DNA of 64,000 nt. It comes from Mortierella alpina (lineage: Eukaryota > Mortierellomycota > Mortierellomycetes > Mortierellales > Mortierellaceae). The stretch lies in assembly GCA_029449245.1 (NCBI GenBank), contig JANATF010000004.1:248001-312000 (forward strand), read 5' to 3'. Made by a program: the position numbers and the translations under genes. The notes under the pieces were generated by a model. It did no database searches, was not told the origin of the DNA, and was given only the letters and a program-made list of their open reading frames with translations. The stretch's first letter is position 1. The number at the start of each line of letters is the position of its first letter. Positions 55,804 to 64,000 of this stretch are shown here, one piece after another.

Positions 55804-58800
55804 CTACCTGTAGCGCCGGCTGTCGTGCTCTCTGCTCTGGCTGCGATCGCGCGATCGGTCATGGTGGTCGCGGTCGCGTCCCCGTCCCGACCTCTCGCGG
55901 CTGCGGTCTCTCGAGTCCTTGTGACGATCACTGCGCTCGTACGAACGGTCGCGCTTCCGACTGCTGTCCTTGGATCGCTCATCGTGGTAACTGCTACTGG
56001 TGCCGTTTACGAGGCTGCCGTTGCTGCTGTTGCTCACATGGTTGCCTTCGCGGATGCCATCGCCTGTGCTTCGACGCTTAGCTGCTCGACCATCATCCTC
56101 GTCGTCCGAACGATATCGATGCTTGGACGATGATCCACGGTCGCGCGATGACCCTGACCGGTGATCCTTGTACCGGGAGCGCTCATCCTCCAGCGAGTCG
56201 CTTCGGCGGGGCCGCGAATGCGTCCTGTCCTTGGATCGCCTCCTGGAACTTGACGACCGTTGAGGACTAGCGCTGCCGTCCCTGCCCGATCGCGATCGAC
56301 GATGACCACCATTGGAGTCATTGCGTTCCCGGCTGCGATCCCTTCTTAACGAGGGACTAGACCGCCTGTGGCTCGATTTGCGCCCATCGTCCGAGTGCTG
56401 CCGCTGACGGGAAGAGGTGGAAGTTTGCTTCTCCGCGTCTCTGATATCCAAGTAACCCTTCCGCAGCTGAGCATAGTGAATGGCGCCTGTTGGGAATGCC
56501 TTTCCTGCATATGTCCACAACTGCCGAGAAAGTCTTTCCCGCTCTGACCGCGATCTGGACGAGGACGATGATGATGTCGATGTGCCGTCTACCAGAGCCT
56601 CAATCTCACGTCCAATACGCGCAAGGCACTCTGCTATGACTTGTGGCTCGACCGCCTTCTTATCCGAATCTCTGATCGTCCTGAGATCACGACCAACTGC
56701 ACGGAGCAAGTCCTTACTAGAGTCATCCTGTCCACCAGAAGAGTCCCCATCGCGCTCTGAATCAGATCCTGCACCATTCCGAGGTGGTCTTGTTGGTCGT
56801 GATTTAGACGAGCGCGACTTGCTACTGCTGGCGCTCGCTTTCGCAGCCGACCTGCCACTGCCACTGGACTTGCTGTTGTCCTTGATACTGCTGCTAGCTG
56901 ACTTGCTGCCTGAACTTCGAGATGATTTTCCGGGTTCCCTTCTCGATGCAGTCGCTGCAGACTGGCGCGTCTTCCTGTCTCGTTCCGATTCTCGCAGCGT
57001 CTTTAACAGGTATTCGCCTCTACGGACCAAGTGCAGGGCTTTTGGAATCTTTTTCAAATCCTTGGCGTCCTGGGAAGACAAGAAGAACTTCTTTGCGAAT
57101 CCGAGACTGCTGTCGTCCTGGATCTTGTCCCATGCTCCAAAGCCATGCTTGTAAATACCAACTACCAGCATCGCATCCTCCTTCTGGCCCCATGCACATG
57201 ACCAGTTCAGGACGGGTTTCAGGGGAACATTCATTCTGAACTTGGCAGGATCCGTTCCCTCCAGTCGCTTGTTCATGGCACGCAAGTCCTTGAGGCGCAG
57301 GACCATCTGGCCTGCATTCACCTTCTCCATGTCCTTGTACGTGAAGAGAACCGCCTTGGCATTCTTCTTTGCATAAGGCAAATCCTCATCATCATCCTGG
57401 TTGTCGATCGAATCGTGCGCAACTCCCAAGGCATCCTCGCAGGCATGAACCAACTCTTCTGCCTCCTGTTTGACGATCTCCTCCTCCTTGTCTTCCAACT
57501 CTGCCTCGCCGACAACGTCCTGGTAGCGATCGGTAACGATTCCAAACTTGAGCATACCGCGGGCGAGGGCGCGAAGGTCCTTGATGTTCAATTCAGAAGG
57601 ATCGAGTCCTGCTCCACGTTTCTTCTTGGGTCCTGCTGGAGACGACACCTGGGGACCAGCAGCTTTACGTTTCCTACGGCGGCCCTCTGATTCCGGCGAA
57701 GGAGAGCCAGCTTTTCCTTCCGCATAGGACACCCGGCCACGGTTGCGGGGTGTATACAGCTGCTCCTCCATCTTGGCCCGCTCCTCTGCCTCGAATTGCT
57801 CGCGCTCTTCCGCAGGTATAATTTCATCCCAAGACATGTCGCCAGCTCCGAAATCAGCATACTGGAACTGACTCAGGAATTCCTCGCCTCCTGCCAAATT
57901 GACGGCGTCCGTAGTATCGTGACTCTCAGCGCGCGCTAGAATCTCGTCCAAATCCAGCTCGTCCAGCTTCTTGTTGGCAGCACCCTCGTTTTGTTGAAAC
58001 ATGCTCTGAGCACCAAACTTGAGGATCGCCGAAAGTTCGTCCTTCGTAAATCCTGTAGACGTTTCGGCGGCCTTCTTCTTCTGCTGCAGGATTTCCAGTC
58101 CAGACGTATCCATCTGCTTGATGATGCAATACTCGAGCACCATCTTGCGCTTTGCACGCTCAATAATGTCCTCCTCAATGGTGTCCTTGGAAACGAATCG
58201 ATACACGTTAACAACGTTCTTTTGGCCGATACGATGGGCACGCGCCATGGCCTGCAAGTCGTTTTGAGGATTCCAATCCGAGTCGAAAATGATAACGGTG
58301 TCGGCCGTCTCCAGGTTGATACCGAGTCCTCCAGCTCTTGTTGACAGCAAAAACACAAAGTCGATCGAGTTGGGTGCGTTAAAGTGCTCAATTGACCGCT
58401 TTCGAGCCTCAGAACCGACACTGCCGTCCAGGCGTTGGAAGGCAAACCCACGCAGAGCCAGGTAGTCCGTCATGATGTCCAGCATCCTCACCATCTGTGA
58501 AAAGATCAACACGCGATGGCCATCCTTCTTCAGTCTCGTCAACAGCTTATCAAGCAAGAGCATTTTGCCACTGCTCATTATGATGCCTTTGAGCTGCTCC
58601 TCGCGCCGATCCGAGACGATCTCTGCATTCGGAAAGAGATATGGGTGGTTACTGGCCTTCTTTAGCTCCATGGCAACGTTGAGCAAGCTGAGTTGACCAT
58701 GTCCTGAGACGCCCTTATTCAGAACCGCAAAGTTCTTGGTAAGAATGTTCTTGTAATAGTGGGTCTGAAGCTGTGACAGTTCCACGCGCAGGATTCGTTC

Positions 58801-61800
58801 CGTCTTCTTGGGCAGCGACTTTTCCACGTCCTTCTTCAATCGACGCAACATGTAGGGCTTTAAGCTGTCGTGGAGGTCTCGAATCTTGGACTCTTGCTCG
58901 GCATCCGCCATGTCAATCTCAATATCGTCGTCGACAAACTTGTCCGGCATCAAAAAGTTGCACAATGCTATCAGCTCCTTGACGCTATTCTGCAGAGGTG
59001 TGCCCGTAATCAACAGTCGGTTGGCGGTGTGAAAGTCCTTGAGGGTTTCGTGGAGCTGGGACTGCTTGTTCTTTAGGCGATGGGCTTCATCAATGGCCAG
59101 GTACGTCCACTTGATCTTGTCCAGCTCAGCGCGATCCATGCGAACCAACTCAAACGTCGTCAACAAAACATTGAAGCGGATTTTGGTTGTCGAGCCCTTT
59201 TGGTAGAACTCATAGTCACGGATCGTCTGACGACTGGCTCCGTCTCCGATATAGACAATCAGGTTCATGTCTGGGGCCCAGCGTTCAAACTCGCGCTGCC
59301 AAGCACCGATCGTCGAAAGAGGCACGACCACCAAATACGGACCATAAAGGTTATGCTGATGGAACAGGAATGAGATGATCGAAATCGACTGGACAGTCTT
59401 TCCCAAACCCATCTCGTCTGCAAGAATGCCATTCTCGTTCCTTGACCACAGGCGGGACATCCAATTCAGTCCAGTCAGCTGGTAATCGCGAAGTTCTCCA
59501 CCCACGAGATACTCTGGCTGCGTTAACAGTCTCTTGAAAGGCGGTCTCTGTCCCTTTGGGTAAATGGTAGTCTTGTAGGGCACCTTTTGACTCGATTCAC
59601 GATCCAAGAAAGCGTCAATCTCTGCTTGATGGTTTTCCGAGATCCGATCCTCCACCTCCCATGTGGCAGCACTGTAGGGCAAGCGATGCCATTTGCAAAA
59701 GTACTCAGTGTCACCAGTCTTGGAAGTCCTGGTTGCAATGATGCGCTCGACCGTAGTGTAGTCTTTCAACTCGTCTCTCAGCATCTCTCGATTGACATCG
59801 GACTGCTCAATTTCCTCTCGCATCGTGTTCGGGTCAGACTTGAGTGCAATTTCAGGATAGACGAAACGTTGGATGTAGCTGTCGACCTTTTTGAAGCCTT
59901 TAAATTGTCGCAGGTCCTGGTACTGTTCCCAAGTGTTGTGCATATGGCTGTGTTGCTTCCACTTGATCATATATTCCATGTTATGGTGCGGCTCATCCAC
60001 GTCATCCTCATCTGGCAGGAAAAACATTGAAGAAATAAGAAGCGGTTAACAGAGATATCATAGTTATTCAGTACCTGCGCCATGAACAGACAAGAATTCT
60101 GTTTAGTACTTATACAGAGCAACATACCTGCATTTTCGCACCGTCGGAAATCATGGACGCTTTCAATAACATCGCCCTCCTCCTCAGGGGCGACGGGCTT
60201 ATGAGTGGCAGGTAGTTTGTCATCCTCAGAGCTGAGTCCCCAGTCGTTGTCGTCCTCGTTGTAATTGACTTGACCTCCTCGAGAGGAGTACCGCACTCCT
60301 TGATCGGCTTCCTTGTTTGCTGTGAGACGGATGTAGTTCAAATCGGTCAATTGACGTTACTACCGAGCAAGACGGTTCATCGTATGAAGGTGCCACTGAA
60401 GACTTACCCAGAGAACTGCGTTTCTTACGCCTGCCGTTGGACTTCTTCTTGGAGCTACGGCCCCAGTCTCCATCTGAATCGCTTGCAGATGAGGGCGTAT
60501 CCTGAGGCGTTATCCTTTCGATGGCGCTGTCATTTGATCGTGGGGCTAAATAAAAGACAGAGAGGAGTCAGATTCATTCATATAGCATAGCAACTGCTTT
60601 GATGGCCAATCTTGGTTGTAGTCGCAACTATACCTTTCCTTCCCGATGACCTGGGGGATGATTTGGATCCTCTAGAAGACTTCTTCTTGCCATTGTATCC
60701 ATAGTCGCTCCCGCTGTCGTCAGACTCATCAGGGGTGCCAGAATCTGAGCCATCATCATCGTCATCGTTGGCAAAGTCACTCTGCAGCATTCAGAAATAA
60801 GGTTGTCAGTTAGTAGCAGAACAATCCATACGACTTTCAAATGCAGCCACTGAGAGAAAAAGCTCATTACCTCCTCTTCCTCATCCTCGTCGTCGTCGTC
60901 GATGATTTTTGGCGCCCTACGACTCCTGCCAGATCGACGGAGATCATAAAGTTCTGCATCAACGTTCCGGAACTCGATCCTGCTCGTCCTCGGTACTTTG
61001 TTGGCGTTTTTCTGGCTTGAATCCGATCCGTTGACCTCCTCAAAGCTATCGTACGGACTCTCCACTTGGCGTCTGGAGCTGCCTGTGTCAGGTCGATAGT
61101 CAGGCTCATCATCGTCATCGTCGCCCTGATCGCTGCTGGAGGAGTCAAAAGACGACGATTCTGATCCCGATTTGTTGTTTTTCACAGCGGCGCGACCGCT
61201 GAGCTCCTCATTGTCAGATCGGCTCTCGGAGCGCTGTCTCTGTGGTGCGGGAAATGGTGTCCGGTCGTCTTCGTTTGCTGATGAGTCTTGAGCTGCCAAA
61301 AGTATTATAGAGTCAGATATCGTTCAAGTCAGTGCGGCGATAAGCACCTGGTGTACCATTTTAGGTTATCTCCCGATCACTCAAGAGGATTCCGAGTTGA
61401 GTCCAAGGCACATAGAGGATGTATATCTTTGTTTCGCCAGAGTAGAGTGCACAAAAGGACGGAAGTGCGCTTTTTTGGCCGACCAGCTGTACCAACCAAC
61501 AAGGCACAGCACTCTTTGGAATAATCCCTCGACAGCTAGACTGAAAAATGGGGTGACCTATGGGCACCATCCTCGGAAGGTCAAGTTTGCTCATACAAAA
61601 AAAATGAAAAAGAAAGGGTCTTCCAGTGCAGGTTGAGAGACCATTGCCCCAGAGAGCATGGTGGGGAAAAGTTTCATCACCCTCACTTCTTTCTTCTTGG
61701 CTCTACTGATCATGATGAGCAGCGTAGCAAGGCCCATTGAACTTGACAACAAAGCCCAGTGCCCACCAGATTCAGTGTCCACAAGGACTGCATTGCAACT

Positions 61801-61986
61801 GTGTAGAGGGACCAAAGGATAGAGACACGGAAGGGGTGGGAGGCGAAGGAGGAGTGCCGAGGCTTGGAAAAAGAGCGTGTGATGCTTCATGATTAAACAC
61901 GATCGTGTTTTTTTTGGGCGCAAAAAGAGTGTTGGCCATTCAGATGAGTAGGGGTGAGACTATGCTGAAGTCCACTTACAGTCCAT
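55804..61986 (-). CDS. CHD1: CHD1-type chromodomain helicase DNA-binding protein
   Basis: Six phase-consistent exons (61986-61980, 61292-60871, 60781-60634, 60545-60408, 60319-60128, 60011-55804) encode about 1704 residues; the first exon has only 7 nt. CHD1 is a nuclear ATP-dependent remodeller that spaces nucleosomes on transcribed genes. An acidic/Ser N-terminus precedes tandem chromodomains (YMIKWKQHSHMHNTWEQY; EYFCKWHRLPYSAATWE). The Snf2 motor has DEMGLGKT (~500), DEAH, TGTPLQNS, STRAGGLGIN and ARAHRIGQ, all intact. Next come SANT/SLIDE (LNWSCAWGQKEDAMLVVGIY, KHGFGAWDKIQDD) and the CHD1 helical C-terminal domain (LLRAVGRDLRTIRDS to RQLWTYAGKAFP). The last ~280 residues are an Arg/Ser-rich tail (RSRERNDS, RDRSRERSGRGRDRD). 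It faces the 63.8-kb gene across 1.8 kb. Confidence 0.97.
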
Positions 61987-63768
61987 TGCTGTTGGAGGGT
62001 GGAGCCAGTTACGAAAACAGGTTGCCGGGATGAGGATGTTCGGCTCAGGGTCGCAAACAAAAAAAAGCGAGCTAAATTAGCCTCGAGGCCGTGTCGAGCT
62101 GGGTGCAGAGGACGGAAGGATGGGGCAGCTAGAGGGATGAGGCGGGATCAAAGCGGAGAATGGCACACGTTGTCAGTTGCATGTGGGTGGGCCATGGTAT
62201 GGATCAAACTACTTTGGACACGAGGCGTGAGCGAGTCGAGGGTTGCTATGGACAATGAGCAGAGCTGGGGTGGTGTACAGTGTGCAGCCGCAGTGCAGAC
62301 AAGGATCGTGCGATGCACAGGGACGCGATGAGTCTGAGCAGGGCTTGCAGCGGGGGCAGGGCTGTTTAGGGCGCTGTTTATGGCGCTGTTGCGGAAGGAC
62401 ACTCACCGACGTCTAGGGCAACGGCTCGTTGGTGCTGCTAGAGAGCAGAGCCTATGTGAATAAGGCAAAGGGCAAACGAATGAAAGTGAAGAGAGCGTGG
62501 AGGGAGTGGATGGGATGCTGCTGCAAGGTGCGCTGATGCTGGTTCGTGTTCTTGCACAGGCCAAGGCGGACAAGGGGGCCTTTGACGACAACAACAGTGG
62601 TAACGACACGGCAGGTGAGCGAAGGGACGCAAACAGAGTGGACAAAAAACAAAAAACAGAGAGTGCGTTTGGAGGTAAAGGAAAACACGACGCTTCTTTC
62701 AAGAAACTATTTTGCAGCCCTAGATGCTAGCTAAGCCACGTCGCTGGGGTCGCATCGCTCATCGCTTCCCCTCCGTCCCCAAGCCCTCCGTCCTTGGCCC
62801 GTGGTGTCACCCTCGCTCCGATCCCTCGGGCGGGACGCGTATTCCTGGCGACAGCAGAGGCTGAGCTGACATCCTCCGCACACGCTGCAGCTCGAGTGGA
62901 CTGTAGCGATCGCGTGATCCAACAAACAGAGTGCACGCAGCTCGTTGGCCATCAGGATGGTCTTTCGACGCTTGTATACAGACTGTATATGAAGGATGGA
63001 AGAGCGGAAACTAAAACGAAAAGGTCAAGTGAGTGTAGCCAAGGCGAAGAAGGCGAAGAGCTTTTTATCCTCAGGAGAACGATCGGGCACAGACCCTTAC
63101 CTCTTGCTCAGTTTTTTTTTGTGTGTGTGCACCCGAGGATGCTGTCCCAAGCACTAGAGCTGAGCGCGCTGTTCAGTTCGATACGATCCGAGTCCAACTC
63201 ATTATCGATGCATTCGCAAGGATGGCTTCTGCAAGGATGGCTTTTGCAAGAATGGCTTTTTGCAAGGAGTTTTTCATGGCATGCTTGTGGGTCGGGGTAG
63301 AAATAGGGCCGTTTCACTCGATGTCTCTGCTCATGCGTCGCTCCTGTGGCCTTGCGCAAAACGTCAAGCGCACAGCACGACACTGTACTGGGGTGCAGCC
63401 AGTACTCGCATATTGTGGTTGGACTGCACAGTACCCTTGCACGCAGGACGTGGTGAGAGGCCTGATCACAGCAGCGAATGAATTCGCAGACGAATAGCAG
63501 ACCACACCATCGTATGTATGTGTGCATGTGTCTGGATCGTGGTGCGCTGGTCCACACATGCTCCTGGCTTTCACGCGGCACCACGGGCACCAGCACCGCC
63601 AGCCATGCAGCGCAGCGGTGGCGTCCAGCAGCGCAGAGGCCAACTTCAGAAGATGGATCAAAACGACGTCACCTTCGTTTTTTTTGCGGGAAAATAATAT
63701 AAAACGCGACCAGGTCTCCGCACTCTCACGCACTCACTCCACTCCTCAACCTCATTTCAACTACCACC
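61987..63768. promoter_or_regulatory. Divergent region between CHD1 and the partial mitochondrial gene
   Basis: 1.8 kb with no supported gene. ORFs in several frames overlap one another. It contains a short AAGGATGGCTT/AAGAATGGCTT direct repeat (about 63219-63265), and TATAAAA at 63699-63705, 64-70 bp before the ATG at 63769. Confidence 0.5.
63699..63705 (+). promoter_or_regulatory. TATA box of the partial mitochondrial gene
   Basis: TATAAAA about 64-70 bp upstream of the ATG, with a CT-rich initiator-like leader between. This is one of few clear TATA boxes in the window and suggests a strongly expressed gene. Confidence 0.55.
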
Positions 63769-63856
63769 ATGCTGCGCTCCATTCCCCGCACTTTTGCCTT
63801 TGCCGCCAACAAGCCTTCGGCCTTTGCCGGTCTCCGCTTCAAGCACACTCTCCCCG
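63769..63856 (+). CDS. First exon of a mitochondrial protein, possibly Mn superoxide dismutase
   Basis: The ATG at 63769 opens a 29-residue exon that ends in phase 1 at a GTAAGT donor (63857). The gene continues beyond the window. The peptide MLRSIPRTFAFAANK then an Ala/Phe stretch and GLRFKHTLP is Arg-rich, acid-free and amphipathic, a clear mitochondrial presequence. KHTLP immediately before a split codon beginning G matches the start of mature Mn-SOD (typically KHxLPDLPY), so SOD2 is a candidate. This rests on five residues and is an inference. No second exon is visible up to position 64000. Confidence 0.5.
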
Positions 63857-64000
63857 GTAAGTCCCTGGCGTCATGGACGCAACTCTGCGTCTTGTCCGAA
63901 TGGGATCCAGAAGACCCGCGGCGAGCCTGCTTTGCGCAGCGAAGCTTTTTTCCCCCCAAAGTCAAGTCTCAGTCTACTCACGTCCTCTTTTCGTTCATCT

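Noticed and set aside
55524-55982. 152-codon minus-strand ORF at the CHD1 3' end
   Set aside because: Alternative-frame reading of the RS-rich tail; CHD1's own frame is uninterrupted to its stop at 55804.
62794-63596. 160-codon ORFs on both strands upstream of the partial mitochondrial gene
   Set aside because: Mutually overlapping antisense ORFs in repetitive sequence, no recognisable domains, located in promoter position.

Overview
The window looks like a chromosomal segment of a filamentous early-diverging fungus, most likely Mucoromycota and probably a Mortierellaceae-type genome. This placement is an inference. It rests on genes split by many short introns (mostly 60-120 nt, GTAAGT-like donors, TAG/CAG acceptors), very CT/GA-rich promoters, long Ser/Thr/Pro-rich regions in otherwise conserved proteins, and a degenerate coiled-coil/leucine-rich-repeat gene of a kind I associate with Mortierella. 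No prokaryotic features, rRNA or CRISPR arrays were seen.

Layout. 1-3836 (+): 3' part of a Zn2Cys6/PAS gluconeogenesis activator (ERT1/AcuK type). 8609-4117 (-): large uncharacterised coiled-coil protein with a C-terminal membrane segment. 9138-11176 (+): membrane-anchored nucleotide pyrophosphatase/phosphodiesterase. 13056-11611 (-): VAP/Scs2 ER contact-site protein. 14112-16001 (+): uncharacterised acidic protein. 16.4-17.8 kb: tandem hairpin-containing repeats. 21272-18202 (-): uncharacterised 992-residue protein. 23494-21594 (-): Pom33/TMEM33 ER-nuclear pore membrane protein. 24009-28162 (+): DPP8/9-like dipeptidyl peptidase. 28471-30740 (+): broken coiled-coil/LRR gene. 30947-31702 (+): 2-oxoglutarate/Fe(II) oxygenase. 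32013-31941 (-): tRNA-Lys(CTT). 35967-32734 (-): PH-domain protein. 38836-40315 (+): alpha-SNAP/Sec17. 40780-43121 (+): GABA transaminase.

43.1-54.1 kb is a gene-poor accessory island. It holds decayed ORFs, MITE-like palindromes, an array of about seven ~590-bp tandem repeats (47.55-51.66 kb) enclosed by a ~120-bp inverted repeat, a second element with ~45-bp terminal inverted repeats nested in that array, a LINE endonuclease relic, and a second tRNA-Lys(CTT) whose flank is also duplicated from the 32-kb copy. Conserved genes resume at 55414-54382 (-; ankyrin-repeat protein), 61986-55804 (-; CHD1 chromatin remodeller) and 63769-end (+; first exon of a mitochondrial protein, possibly Mn superoxide dismutase).

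The conserved genes are housekeeping: ER/nuclear-envelope membrane organisation and vesicle fusion (VAP, Pom33, Sec17, PH protein), carbon/nitrogen metabolism (ERT1-like, GABA transaminase), proteolysis and chromatin. They are not an operon. Several are arranged head to head over ~0.5-1 kb CT-rich spacers. All exon coordinates are predictions from splice motifs and reading-frame phase. The most unusual material is the inverted-repeat-bounded satellite at 47.4-51.8 kb.
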